The notes under the pieces: generated by a model
The model's database searches: none
The model's input: the letters and a program-made list of their open reading frames with translations, nothing else
What the model was told of the DNA's origin: nothing
Shown here: in pieces, positions 16,763-25,473 of the stretch
Numbering within the stretch: the stretch's first letter is position 1
Layout: each line of letters opens with the position of its first letter
Assembly: GCF_008369115.1 (NCBI RefSeq)
Contig: NZ_VOAZ01000002.1
Location: 727,002 to 791,001, forward strand
Source: Psychrobacter sp. ANT_WB68
GTDB lineage: Bacteria > Pseudomonadota > Gammaproteobacteria > Pseudomonadales > Moraxellaceae
DNA length: 64,000 bases
Direction of reading: 5' to 3'
Translations under genes and position numbers: made by a program

Positions 16763-18250
16763 TTACCTCATGACAAACGGATTAGCCATCGGCTCCGCCG
16801 AAATATTAATCCATGTGGTTTTTGTGCGTGTATAGGCAAGTACTGATTCGCTACCGGCCTCACGCCCATAACCTGACTGGTTATAGCCACCAAAAGGCGC
16901 CATAGGAGAAATAGCTCGATAGGTATTAATCCAACATACACCTGAGCGAATTTGCTGTGAAACGCGATGTGCTCGGGCTAGGTTTTGAGTAAATACGCCT
17001 GAGCCTAAACCGTAAACACTGTTGTTTGCCATCGCAATGGCTTCTTCTTCGGTATCAAATGCTACCAAAGACATGACAGGACCAAACATTTCAATTGTTT
17101 GGGTTTCAATATCCGTATTCGGGCATTCGACTAGCGTTGGACAAAAGTAATTGCCGTCTGCTAATTCAGATTGTTCAGGGGAATGACCACCAAAACGTAT
17201 CGTAGCGCCTTGGGCAACAGATTTTTCTAACGTGTCTTTAATACGCTCAACTTGAGCTTTGGTACATAAAGGCCCGACGTGGGTGTCAGGATTGAGTGGG
17301 TTACCAATGACAATGTTTTTGGCTTTTTCTTCTATACGTTTGATAATTTCAGGCAAAATAGAGCGTTGAACAAAGCCACGAGATCCTGCGACGCAAGACT
17401 GTCCAGAAGCGCCAAAGTTACCCGCAATAAGACCATTAGCAGCACTTTCCAAATCTGCATCGTCAAAGACAATAATTGGCGATTTGCCACCTAATTCTAG
17501 GCTGGTGACCGCAAAGCTATTGGCAGAGTTTCTAACCACATGCCGCGCCGCTTCAGGCCCACCAGTAAAGGCAATCTTGTCTACATCTGGATGACTGGTT
17601 AAGGGAATGGCGCAGTTTTCGGCATCGCCTGTAATGACAGAGACAACCCCTTTAGGAAAGCCTGCTTGTTCTACTAATTCGGCGAAGGCAAACATAGGGC
17701 AGGGTGCGATTTCGGACGCTTTCAGAATCATGGTACAACCAGCGGCTAGCGCAGGCCCTAACTTAGTTGCAGTCAAGAACATCTGGGCATTCCATGGCAC
17801 CACAGCGGCCACCACACCGATTGGTTCACGAGTCGTAAAGACGTGCATATCGGGTTTATCAATCGGTAGCGTTGCACCTTCAACCTTATCGGCAAGGCCT
17901 GCAAAGTAACGATAATAGTCACCAATATAACGTGTCTGGGCAACGGTTTCGTGAGCCAGCTTGCCGCTGTCAGTGGTTTCAATTTTGCCTAATTTCTCTG
18001 CGTTTTGCTCGACAAGCTCGGCTAGGCGGTAAAGTAGTTTCCCACGTTGAGTCGCTGGCATTTTTGCCCATTCAGGATTGTTTAGTGCTGCTTTAGCAGC
18101 GCTGACAGCACGGTCAACATCGGCAGGACTGGCACAGGCAAAGGTTGCCCACGCTTCACCCGTAGCAGGGTTATAACTTTCTAGGCGTTGGTTGTTACTA
18201 CCTTCGCACCACTCACCATCGATATAGAGCTGGTAATGAGGTTTGGTCAT
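16763..18250 (-). CDS. tgnC: Aldehyde dehydrogenase, TgnC-like
   Basis: A 495-residue NAD(P)-dependent aldehyde dehydrogenase. VPWNAQMFL, FTGGPEA and LELGGKSP (general-base Glu) precede GQSCVAGSR with the nucleophilic Cys near residue 290. In the Acinetobacter baylyi trigonelline pathway a dehydrogenase (TgnC) oxidises the ring-opened hydroxybutyrolactone to the methylene succinate derivative. This gene is directly downstream of the oxygenase, reductase and hydrolase genes in one leftward run, which supports that role. The assignment rests on gene content rather than alignment; a general betaine-aldehyde-type enzyme is the alternative. Confidence 0.65.
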   Translation of the reverse strand: MTKPHYQLYIDGEWCEGSNNQRLESYNPATGEAWATFACASPADVDRAVSAAKAALNNPEWAKMPATQRGKLLYRLAELVEQNAEKLGKIETTDSGKLAHETVAQTRYIGDYYRYFAGLADKVEGATLPIDKPDMHVFTTREPIGVVAAVVPWNAQMFLTATKLGPALAAGCTMILKASEIAPCPMFAFAELVEQAGFPKGVVSVITGDAENCAIPLTSHPDVDKIAFTGGPEAARHVVRNSANSFAVTSLELGGKSPIIVFDDADLESAANGLIAGNFGASGQSCVAGSRGFVQRSILPEIIKRIEEKAKNIVIGNPLNPDTHVGPLCTKAQVERIKDTLEKSVAQGATIRFGGHSPEQSELADGNYFCPTLVECPNTDIETQTIEMFGPVMSLVAFDTEEEAIAMANNSVYGLGSGVFTQNLARAHRVSQQIRSGVCWINTYRAISPMAPFGGYNQSGYGREAGSESVLAYTRTKTTWINISAEPMANPFVMR

Positions 18251-18317
18251 GGTGATTCTCCAAATTTTTTATTGGGTTGTCTGTTCATCATTCACTAGAG
18301 GAAGAGTCTGAATAAGG

Positions 18318-19355
18318 TTATGCAAACGCTGGCATGACATCATCAATGAAACGGCGTAACGATGCCCGCTTCTGCTCATAGGTCATGCTAGAATCAATCC
18401 AAAACGCAAATTCGTCATAACCCAATTCTTCATATATTTTGAGTTTTTCAATGACTTGATTTGGTGTCCCTATGGGCATGTTTTCTAACATTTTTTCAGG
18501 CGCGTACATGTCGATTTTTGACATCTCTTCTTCGGTCAATGTTTGAATAAGTCCTTGATGAATCGGACGTTCATTTTTGAACCATGCACCAAAGTAGCAA
18601 TAAAAACGGCTGATACATTTTGCTGCTTCCGCAACGTCATCGGCATTACTACCAACGTAAGCGTGCTGTAAAAGCATGATTTTGGGGTTTTTACCTTCTC
18701 CGTACTCAGTTTTTGCATTTTCAAAGGCTTTCATTAAGCTTTGGATTTCTGTCATACCTTGCCATAGTGGGGTAACTTGCACGTTGCAGCCATTTTCAAC
18801 CGCAAAATTATGGCTATGAGGGTCGCGTGCAGCAATCCACATTGGTACACCACCATCTTGTAGAGGTTTTGGGGCTGAGGTAGTAGATGGAAATTGTGTG
18901 TATTTGCCATCGTGCGCGTAGTCACCTTTCCATAGTTTTTGGACGGCAGGGACAAGTTCGCGCATACGACCTCCTGCTTCCATAGCATCCATACCCGGCA
19001 TCAAACGTTCGTATTCAAAATTATAGGCACCGCGAGCAATCCCTAAATCCAATCTGCCTTTGGTAATAATGTCGGTCATTGCGGCTTCACCCGCCAGTTT
19101 AATAGGGTGCCAAAATGGAGCAATAACCGTTCCTGTACCCAAACGTACATTTTTAGTATGGTGTGCCAAATCGATTAAGTTCAAAAATGGGTTGGGGGAG
19201 ATGGTAAAGTCCATACCATGATGTTCACCTGTCCAAATAGCATGCATACCTCCCTGATCAGCCATTTTTGCTAGCTCAATAAAGTCATCGTGGAGTTGTT
19301 GATATGTTTGTGTCTCGTCGAGGCGTTCCATATGCATAAATAATGAAAATTTCAT
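18318..19355 (-). CDS. tgnB: LLM-class flavin monooxygenase, oxygenase component, TgnB-like
   Basis: A 345-residue luciferase-like monooxygenase that should use FMNH2 supplied by the neighbouring reductase. HAIWTGEHHGMDFTISPNPF and RLGTGTVIAPFWHPIKLAGE match the bacterial luciferase fold family. In Acinetobacter the trigonelline oxygenase TgnB opens the pyridinium ring directly at C5-C6 with O2. The gene lies 42 bp after the flavin reductase and 67 bp before the dehydrogenase. Related LLM enzymes open pyridine (PyrA) and uracil (RutA) rings, so the class is secure and the substrate inferred. Confidence 0.75.
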   Translation of the reverse strand: MKFSLFMHMERLDETQTYQQLHDDFIELAKMADQGGMHAIWTGEHHGMDFTISPNPFLNLIDLAHHTKNVRLGTGTVIAPFWHPIKLAGEAAMTDIITKGRLDLGIARGAYNFEYERLMPGMDAMEAGGRMRELVPAVQKLWKGDYAHDGKYTQFPSTTSAPKPLQDGGVPMWIAARDPHSHNFAVENGCNVQVTPLWQGMTEIQSLMKAFENAKTEYGEGKNPKIMLLQHAYVGSNADDVAEAAKCISRFYCYFGAWFKNERPIHQGLIQTLTEEEMSKIDMYAPEKMLENMPIGTPNQVIEKLKIYEELGYDEFAFWIDSSMTYEQKRASLRRFIDDVMPAFA

Positions 19356-19397
19356 AAGGCAAATCCCTTGCTGTTTGTTTTAAGTTGAATATAAGAT

Positions 19398-20309
19398 TTA
19401 ATGGACCTTGCCAGACTCTTCTTGTCCGACATATACACCATAGAAGCCATTTTTGCTTTCGGTCGCATAACGGTTCATCATAGTAGCCATGGCTGGGGTC
19501 GCAAAATTTTGTTCTGCGAGACTATCAATAGCGACATATTCTCCCAATCCTTTGGTATCTGACGATTCTGCAAAGGCTCGGTAAAAAATATAGTTGTTAT
19601 TGTTTTTTGTATTTTCATAAATTGAGAAAACGGCACCTAGCTGAGCTTCAATACCATTTTCTGCTAAAAATTGCTTAATAGTACTGACAGCATTAGTGTT
19701 TTCGTCAGTAATAGTGTTTGGTAAGTTGGCTTTACCATCACTTTGGCTCAATAACACTTTTCCAGCATGTTCAATAATCACACCCACACTCACTTGTTTT
19801 TGCTGGGTACTAATCTCAGCTGCTTCGCGTTCTAGTCCTAAGCTAAAATAACCACCCGACGCATAACCTAAGCCACGTCCTTCACGAGCTGAAAAGTCTA
19901 GTACTTGGCCAACTAAAAGATGATGATCTCCTGCTTCAAGATTGCGCTCCGTTTTACAAGAAAAGTGTGTTAATGCACCATCGATAATTGGATTGCCTTG
20001 CTCATCTGTATGCCAGTCAATTTGACTAAAACGGTCGTCTTTTGAGCCAGCAAAGATGTTTGAGATGTTCTGTTGGTCTTCGCTTAAAATGTTGACGGCA
20101 AAGTGTTCACAGTTGGCAAACACATCAAAACTGGATAGAGATTTTGCTGGGCACACTAATAGTAATGGTGGCTCAAGTGATACCGAAGTAAATGAGTTTG
20201 CGGTAAAGCCCACGGGTTTACCATCGTCAGTCATAGCGGTTATTACAGTAACGCCAGTCATATAGCTACCAAATGCATTACGTAAGGCTTTAGAGTCAAG
20301 TTGCTTCAT
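19398..20309 (-). CDS. tgnA: Flavin reductase with degenerate Nudix-like tail, TgnA-like
   Basis: A 303-residue two-part protein. Residues 1-165 are an HpaC/RutF-type flavin reductase (MTGVTVITA, VGFTANSFTSVSLEPPLLL, GDHHLLVGQV) that makes reduced FMN for the oxygenase. Residues about 175-300 start VSVGVIIEHAGKVLLSQSDG and look like a Nudix fold. The catalytic Nudix box is absent, with TDENTNAVSTIKQFLAENGI where REXXEE would be, so this tail is more likely regulatory or ligand-binding than hydrolytic. A plain reductase needs only about 170 residues. I recall that the Acinetobacter reductase TgnA is also longer than a plain reductase, but cannot verify it here. Confidence 0.7.
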   Translation of the reverse strand: MKQLDSKALRNAFGSYMTGVTVITAMTDDGKPVGFTANSFTSVSLEPPLLLVCPAKSLSSFDVFANCEHFAVNILSEDQQNISNIFAGSKDDRFSQIDWHTDEQGNPIIDGALTHFSCKTERNLEAGDHHLLVGQVLDFSAREGRGLGYASGGYFSLGLEREAAEISTQQKQVSVGVIIEHAGKVLLSQSDGKANLPNTITDENTNAVSTIKQFLAENGIEAQLGAVFSIYENTKNNNNYIFYRAFAESSDTKGLGEYVAIDSLAEQNFATPAMATMMNRYATESKNGFYGVYVGQEESGKVH

Positions 20310-20344
20310 AACTACCTCTTCTTTTAAATTAGTATGCTTTTAAA

Positions 20345-21169
20345 TTAAGCAAGCGTCATATTGTATGATTCGCATTGAGTAAAGAACGTCGCCAACGCTG
20401 CATTAACGTCGTTAGCGTGGGTCATTTGGGTCATATGGCGAGCTTCAGGTACGATAACCGCATGACCATTGGGTAATAACTTTGCCATCGCCAGTGACAT
20501 TTCAGGCTTAGAATTAATGTCCAATTCGCCCGTTAGAAATAACGTAGGTACAGCAATAGATCTTAAGTCGGCTGCTGCAATACCACGCAAATGGGCAAAC
20601 ATCTGATAAGCCCGTGCATACCCTAAGCGACTGCCGTTATCCAACCATGTCCGGCATAACTCTGCTTCTAAGCAGTATTGAGGGTCGCTATCAAACCATC
20701 GAGCAATCGGTTGGTCAGTGACATTTTGGTCAAGGTTGTTCAGCAGCGATTCAGCCCGAGCTTTTACACCTTGAGCAGCTGCATCCGGACGATCATAGAT
20801 GGCATTAAGTGCAGCAATACCGCGTACCACTTGGGGGTAAGATACTGCAGTTTGTAACGCTGTCATCGCCCCTAATGAATGCCCAACTATGATTGCTGGC
20901 TGACAAATAACGTTATTGATGAATGTTTTTAGCGCGTCAGCAAAGTCTTCTAATATCAAAGTGGAGTTAGGCAATGACTCACTTTCCCCATGTCCTGGCA
21001 TGTCAATCGCATAGCAGTGGTAGCGGTCGTTGAATACCGGTAATTGCTTATACCAACTTTCCGCCCTTAAGCCAACGCCATGAATGAAAACGATAGGAAT
21101 AGCTTTATTGTTTTCATTACCGCTATAGTGATAAGCAAGCCCATCAGAGATTTTGCGTGCCCATTTCAT
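20345..21169 (-). CDS. tgnD: Alpha/beta hydrolase, TgnD-like
   Basis: A 274-residue alpha/beta hydrolase. FIHGVGLRAESW supplies the oxyanion loop, GHSLGA the nucleophile Ser98, and the late segments TGELDIN and EARHMTQM the likely acid and His. In the trigonelline pathway TgnD hydrolyses the N-methylformamido methylene succinate to CO2, methylamine, formate and succinate semialdehyde. The gene is second in the leftward run, 13 bp after the AA_synth gene. Family membership is clear; the substrate depends on the cluster reading. Confidence 0.7.
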   Translation of the reverse strand: MKWARKISDGLAYHYSGNENNKAIPIVFIHGVGLRAESWYKQLPVFNDRYHCYAIDMPGHGESESLPNSTLILEDFADALKTFINNVICQPAIIVGHSLGAMTALQTAVSYPQVVRGIAALNAIYDRPDAAAQGVKARAESLLNNLDQNVTDQPIARWFDSDPQYCLEAELCRTWLDNGSRLGYARAYQMFAHLRGIAAADLRSIAVPTLFLTGELDINSKPEMSLAMAKLLPNGHAVIVPEARHMTQMTHANDVNAALATFFTQCESYNMTLA

Positions 21170-21182
21170 CAGTGATTGCTCC

Positions 21183-21785
21183 TTAGACTGCTGCTGGGTT
21201 ATTCAAATCACGACCAAGATCTTCTAAATCCTGATAGCGGTCTCCGATTCGATGATGCGGACGACCACCCGTTGCTCCGCCTAAAACAATCACAACTTCA
21301 TCGTCACGAGGTGCATCAGGAATTGCAAATTGAATCGTCAAGTAATGTGAGCGGCGGCCCGCATCATCTTTATCCATTAGAGGGACCATAATGGGTGTAT
21401 TGGCAGTGCCGCGTATGTTAGTAAATGCTAAATAAGTATTAGCAGATAAAGCTTCACGATAAAAATTGCCAAAATGCAATGTATGAATTAAACCTGAGGC
21501 ATGTTCTATCTCACCATTTAAACCCACGATGGCTGCTTTACCATAAGCTTCTATCTTATCTGCACCACCTGCTAATTTAATGATTTTATCAGTAAGAAGT
21601 TTACCCAAAATAGGTGCGAAAGCTTGTATTTCAGGTTTAAGGTCAGCAGCATAACGTCCTGCCCATGGATTGGTAATCACCGCAGCAACAGCAAACATAC
21701 GCAGTGGTTTTTCGGCAGCTTTATAGCCTTCAACTAAGATTTCTTCTTCAAAAGTCACGATTTTTCTAATCTCTGGTTTTTGCAT
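21183..21785 (-). CDS. AA_synth (DUF1185) family protein of unknown function
   Basis: A 200-residue soluble protein of the family annotated 'amino acid synthesis' (DUF1185), whose activity is not known to me. Recognisable segments are NPWAGRYAADLKPEIQ, GLNGEIEHASGLIHTLHFG, LAFTNIRGTANTPIMVPLMD and VVIVLGGATGGRPHHRIGDR. It is the first gene of the leftward run under the twin operators, so it is expressed at the same level as the ring-opening enzymes. The published trigonelline pathway includes a conserved hypothetical protein that assists the last step; this gene or the CMD-family gene at 22639 could be its counterpart. I cannot decide which from sequence alone. Confidence 0.75.
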   Translation of the reverse strand: MQKPEIRKIVTFEEEILVEGYKAAEKPLRMFAVAAVITNPWAGRYAADLKPEIQAFAPILGKLLTDKIIKLAGGADKIEAYGKAAIVGLNGEIEHASGLIHTLHFGNFYREALSANTYLAFTNIRGTANTPIMVPLMDKDDAGRRSHYLTIQFAIPDAPRDDEVVIVLGGATGGRPHHRIGDRYQDLEDLGRDLNNPAAV

Positions 21786-21824
21786 TATAACTTACCTCTA
21801 TTGGTTAATAGTTGCCAACAATAT

Positions 21825-21903
21825 TGGTATACCATAATACGGTATTAAATAAATTACTAGCTTTTTTTTAAAACAAATATTATGGTATACCGTAATACGA
21901 TAT
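21825..21903. promoter_or_regulatory. Twin operators in the divergent GntR promoter region
   Basis: Two direct copies of a near-palindromic block start at 21825 (TGGTATACCATAATACGGTA) and 21883 (TGGTATACCGTAATACGATA), 58 bp apart. Each holds the perfect palindrome GGTATACC followed by AATACG. They sit between the leftward AA_synth gene and the rightward GntR regulator, which is the usual position of FCD-type GntR operators. Binding by the adjacent regulator is inferred. Confidence 0.65.
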
Positions 21904-21972
21904 GAAAGCGTACTGCTTTTTCGCGTCATACTCGTTATACTTCTTTTCTATGTTTAAGAGGGTAGAGACGTC

Positions 21973-22626
21973 ATGTTAGAAAAAGTAGAAAAGCCAAAAA
22001 CTTTAAAAGACACTGCACTAGAGCAATTGCGACTAGCAATTATGATAGGACAGCTAGCCCCAGGTAAGCGATTGGTGGAGCGGACTATTTGTGAACAGTT
22101 GGGCGTTAGCCGAACTGTAGTACGTGAATGTATAAGACATTTAGAAAGCGAGCATTTAGTTACCTTTTCTGTAGGAGGTTCTTCAGTTGCTGTATTAGAA
22201 AGCAGTGAAATTCGCCAAATTTATCATCTGCGTGCGATGTTAGAGGGTGAGGCGGTTCGCCATTGCGCGGAACAAGTGACACCTGAACTAGTAGAGAATC
22301 TACAGAATGATTTGATTCAGATTCGAGATAATTTACATGCAGGAGACGTAGTAAAAGCGCTTGCGCACTCCTATTCGTTTTACGAGCGTCTATTCTTTAC
22401 TGCTGGCATGACAGTAGCATGGGAATTGACAGAACGATTGAATGGTCGTATTGGTCGCTTACGATTTATGACTTTATCTACACCAGAGCGAGCAATCAAG
22501 GGTCCAGATAATTTGCAAGAAATTGTTAATAATATTGCAAAGGGTGATAGCAAAGCGGCAGTCAAAGCTTGCCAAAAGCATATTGATGAAGCATGCCGGA
22601 TGGGTTTGCATCTTAATGAACAATAA
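21973..22626 (+). CDS. tgnR: GntR-family (FCD) regulator, TgnR-like
   Basis: A 217-residue regulator. The N-terminal winged helix-turn-helix contains LAPGKRLVERTICEQLGVSR and ECIRHLESEHLV; the C-terminal helical FCD effector domain follows (LRAMLEGEAVRHCAEQV). FCD regulators usually sense a carboxylic acid and repress the adjacent catabolic genes until it is present. The gene diverges from the leftward operon and starts the rightward one, so one regulator at the twin operators could control both wings. The effector is not visible from sequence; the cluster suggests trigonelline or an intermediate. Confidence 0.75.
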   Translation: MLEKVEKPKTLKDTALEQLRLAIMIGQLAPGKRLVERTICEQLGVSRTVVRECIRHLESEHLVTFSVGGSSVAVLESSEIRQIYHLRAMLEGEAVRHCAEQVTPELVENLQNDLIQIRDNLHAGDVVKALAHSYSFYERLFFTAGMTVAWELTERLNGRIGRLRFMTLSTPERAIKGPDNLQEIVNNIAKGDSKAAVKACQKHIDEACRMGLHLNEQ

Positions 22627-22638
22627 TAAGGAATAGTA

Positions 22639-23019
22639 ATGGATAAACAGCGATTTGAATTAGGTCTAACCCAGCGTAAAGCAACCTTAGGCGCTGAGTA
22701 CGTTGAGAAAAATTTAGCGGCTGCTGATGACTTCAATCGTCCATTCCAAGAAGCCATGACTGAGTGGTGTTGGGGATTCGGTTGGGGTGACGCGGCTATT
22801 GATGCTAAAACCCGTTCATTAATGAACTTAACCATGATTGCCGCCTTAGGTAAAATGCATGAATGGGAGTTACATCTAAATGGTGCAATCAACAATGGTT
22901 GCTCTATTGATGAAATTCGCGCTGCTATCCATGCCATTGCGATTTATTGCGGTGTACCACAAGGGGTAGAATGCTTTCGCATTGCCCGTGAAGTATTAAC
23001 TAAACGCGAGCTTCTATAA
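22639..23019 (+). CDS. Carboxymuconolactone decarboxylase-family protein
   Basis: A 126-residue all-helical protein of the CMD/AhpD superfamily. DAKTRSLMNLTMIAALG and GCSIDEIRAAIHAIAIYCGV are typical of the gamma-carboxymuconolactone decarboxylase branch. There is no CxxC pair, so it is not an AhpD-type peroxidase. A second CMD domain in this window, fused to PcaD at 58430, belongs to protocatechuate catabolism, so this copy probably acts on another beta-keto or methylene acid of its own cluster. It is 12 bp after the regulator and 29 bp before an aldehyde dehydrogenase. The substrate is unknown. Confidence 0.75.
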   Translation: MDKQRFELGLTQRKATLGAEYVEKNLAAADDFNRPFQEAMTEWCWGFGWGDAAIDAKTRSLMNLTMIAALGKMHEWELHLNGAINNGCSIDEIRAAIHAIAIYCGVPQGVECFRIAREVLTKRELL

Positions 23020-23048
23020 ATCTGAAAGTAAAACAGCTGGAGATAAAG

Positions 23049-24500
23049 ATGCAATTAAAAAATGAGCAGTTATTCAGACAACAAGCCTTTGTCAATGGAA
23101 CATGGTGTGATGCTGATAGTAAGAAAACTCATGATGTATGGAATCCCGCCACAGGAGAGTTAATCGGTACAGTACCAATGATGGGTGCTGATGAAACCCG
23201 TCGTGCGATCGAAGCTGCAGATAAGGCTCAGATAATGTGGTCAACAAAAACGGGTAAAGAGCGTAGCTTAATTTTGCGTCGTTGGCATACGTTGATTGCC
23301 GAAAATGTCGAAGATCTAGCTGTATTAATGACGTCTGAGCAGGGTAAACCAATCGCGGAAGCTAAAGGCGAGATTCAAAGTGGATTAGATTATTTAGAAT
23401 GGTTTGCTGAAGAAGCCAAACGTATTTATGGAGATTTTATTCCAGGGCACATGTCAGATAAGCGTCTGATCGTTATTAAACAGCCTGTTGGCGTAACAGC
23501 GGCAATTACTCCATGGAATTTTCCTCATTCAATGATTAGCCGTAAGGCAGGTCCTGCACTAGCAGCAGGTTGCCCGATGGTTGTTAAGCCTGCAATAGAA
23601 ACACCTTATTCAGCATTAGCAATGGCTTATTTAGCTCAGGAAGCTGGTATTCCTGACGGAATTTATAGTGTAGTAACAGGTGACCCGTTTGCTATCGGAG
23701 AGGAGATGACAACAAATCCTCTTGTTAAAAAAATCAGTTTCACAGGCTCAACCCGTGTGGGGAAGATACTGATGAAGCAGTGCGCTGACACGGTCAAAAA
23801 AATGTCATTAGAGCTAGGTGGTAATGCTCCTTTTATTGTTTTCAATGATGCTGATATAGACGCAGCTGTTGAAGGAGCTATGGTAAGTAAATACCGTAAT
23901 AGTGGTCAAACCTGTGTTTGTGCCAATCGTTTTTTTGTACAAGCGGATGTTTATGAGGAATTCTCACAAAAATTAGCAGAAAAAGTGAGTGCTATAAAAA
24001 TTGGTCATGGTTTAGAAGAAGGTGTAACTCAGGGCCCGCTAATTAGTCAAGCTGCTGCCGATAATGCTGAAGCATTTGTTACTGATGCTAAAAGTAAGGG
24101 CGCTACTGTATTGTATGGTGGTCAGAGAGTTAAAGAAGGTCAAAACTTTTTTCAGCCGACCATTTTAACTGATGTCAATAACAACATGCGAATTGCTAAT
24201 GAAGAAATATTTAGTCCCATTGCACCGATTTTTAAATTTGAAACGGACGATGAAGCAGTTTCTTTGGCAAATCGAACTGAATATGGTTTAGCAGGTTATT
24301 TTTACAGTCGAGATATTGGGCGTGTATGGCGTATAGCTGAAGCACTGGAAGTGGGTATGGTAGGTGTCAATACTGGAATGTTGACTACGGAGTTAGCTCC
24401 ATTCGGTGGAGTTAAAGAGTCAGGATTAGGGCGTGAAGGCTCAAAATATGGTATTGAAGAATATGTTGAGACGAAATATATCTGCTTAGATATAAGTTGA
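23049..24500 (+). CDS. tgnE: Succinate semialdehyde dehydrogenase, TgnE/GabD-like
   Basis: A 483-residue aldehyde dehydrogenase of the GabD type. GKERSLILRRWHTLI, LMTSEQGKPIAEAKGEI and the N-terminal NPATGELIGTVPMMGADET are characteristic. SLELGGNAPFIVF carries the general-base Glu and NSGQTCVCANR the nucleophilic Cys. It should oxidise succinate semialdehyde to succinate for the TCA cycle, the last step of trigonelline breakdown. It closes the rightward wing of the cluster, and a hairpin follows at 24505. Confidence 0.8.
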   Translation: MQLKNEQLFRQQAFVNGTWCDADSKKTHDVWNPATGELIGTVPMMGADETRRAIEAADKAQIMWSTKTGKERSLILRRWHTLIAENVEDLAVLMTSEQGKPIAEAKGEIQSGLDYLEWFAEEAKRIYGDFIPGHMSDKRLIVIKQPVGVTAAITPWNFPHSMISRKAGPALAAGCPMVVKPAIETPYSALAMAYLAQEAGIPDGIYSVVTGDPFAIGEEMTTNPLVKKISFTGSTRVGKILMKQCADTVKKMSLELGGNAPFIVFNDADIDAAVEGAMVSKYRNSGQTCVCANRFFVQADVYEEFSQKLAEKVSAIKIGHGLEEGVTQGPLISQAAADNAEAFVTDAKSKGATVLYGGQRVKEGQNFFQPTILTDVNNNMRIANEEIFSPIAPIFKFETDDEAVSLANRTEYGLAGYFYSRDIGRVWRIAEALEVGMVGVNTGMLTTELAPFGGVKESGLGREGSKYGIEEYVETKYICLDIS

Positions 24501-24504
24501 TCTT

Positions 24505-24547
24505 AGAGCACTATTTATTGTTAATACCTTATAATAAATAGTGCTCT
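24505..24547 (+). terminator. Hairpin between convergent tgnE-like and LysR genes
   Basis: AGAGCACTATTTATT (24505-24519) pairs with AATAAATAGTGCTCT (24533-24547). It lies just after the plus-strand dehydrogenase and overlaps the 3' end of the minus-strand LysR gene. There is no T run, so termination strength is uncertain. Confidence 0.45.
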
Positions 24548-25419
24548 TGAACATAGGTCACACACAGTTCGTAAAAAGCTTGAGCAGGCGGAGAGATAGA
24601 CTTATTCGCCAATTTAAAAATACCTATTTGCCTGTTTAGGGACGGCTCAATTAATTCTATCCATCTCAGCTCCGGCTCATTAGTAGGAAAGGCAAGTTTT
24701 GGTAAGGTGGTGATACCAAGGTCGTTTCTTAATAATGAGAACAGTGAGGTAATATTTTCTACCGTATAGCGAGCTTTACGATTGAGCGCTTCTGCAGGCG
24801 TATTTTCAAGCAATCGACAGGTGCCGTTATAAATAAATGGCTCACCTATGAGTTGCTGCCATTCTAACCCTTTCGACTGACTTAGCTCAGTGTTAAGTTC
24901 ATTACTTTTAAGACAGACCACACCAATCGGATCTGATATAAGTAGGGTGAAATCAATCTCTTTTTCATCAATACTAGTACAGTTGCCCAAGGCTAAGTCT
25001 ACTTCACCAGTCAATAACCGATTGGCCACGCCAACCGCATTATCATCTATCAATACGATTTCAATATCGGGATATTTTTTCGAATAAGCAACTAATACGC
25101 TAGGTAGTAGCTTAGTTACCAATGATGGCACACTAGCAATTCTGATTTTCCCTTTGTCCCCTGATGCGATTGCTTGTAAATCATCTTCTAACGCTTGATA
25201 AACAATAAGAAACTGCTGAATCTTAGGTAAACAGCTCTCCCCAAAAGATGTTAGGGTCGCTTTATTGCCGACTTCAAATAAACGCTGATCTAGTGTCTTC
25301 TCAAGCTCTTTTATTGATGCCGATATTGCAGCTTGTGAGCGATTAGCACGATTGGCTGCCGCTCGAAAGCCACCTTCTTCTACCACAAATAAAAAATGCC
25401 GTAACTGCTGTAGTTTCAT
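24529..25419 (-). CDS. LysR-family regulator of the adjacent rightward operon
   Basis: A 296-residue LysR-type regulator. The N-terminal helix-turn-helix reads LRHFLFVVEEGGFRAAANRA, then RSQAAISASIKELEKTLDQR; the C-terminal substrate-binding domain starts near residue 90 (IRIASVPSLVTKLLP). It is transcribed away from the RidA gene with 185 bp between them, the standard LysR layout, and a palindromic box is present there. It therefore probably activates the 25.6-33.0 kb operon. The inducer is unknown. Confidence 0.8.
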   Translation of the reverse strand: MKLQQLRHFLFVVEEGGFRAAANRANRSQAAISASIKELEKTLDQRLFEVGNKATLTSFGESCLPKIQQFLIVYQALEDDLQAIASGDKGKIRIASVPSLVTKLLPSVLVAYSKKYPDIEIVLIDDNAVGVANRLLTGEVDLALGNCTSIDEKEIDFTLLISDPIGVVCLKSNELNTELSQSKGLEWQQLIGEPFIYNGTCRLLENTPAEALNRKARYTVENITSLFSLLRNDLGITTLPKLAFPTNEPELRWIELIEPSLNRQIGIFKLANKSISPPAQAFYELCVTYVQEHYLL

Positions 25420-25473
25420 GGTGGTTAGCGCCTGTGTGCTTATTAATATAATCAGAAATACTATAATTTAAAC

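Noticed and set aside
11865..24500. Reading the cluster as a Rut-type pyrimidine pathway
   Set aside because: The LLM oxygenase, reductase, hydrolase and NCS1 permease resemble Rut logic, but a RutB-type isochorismatase-like amidase is absent, and the two dehydrogenases, the succinate semialdehyde branch and the BCCT carrier fit trigonelline better.
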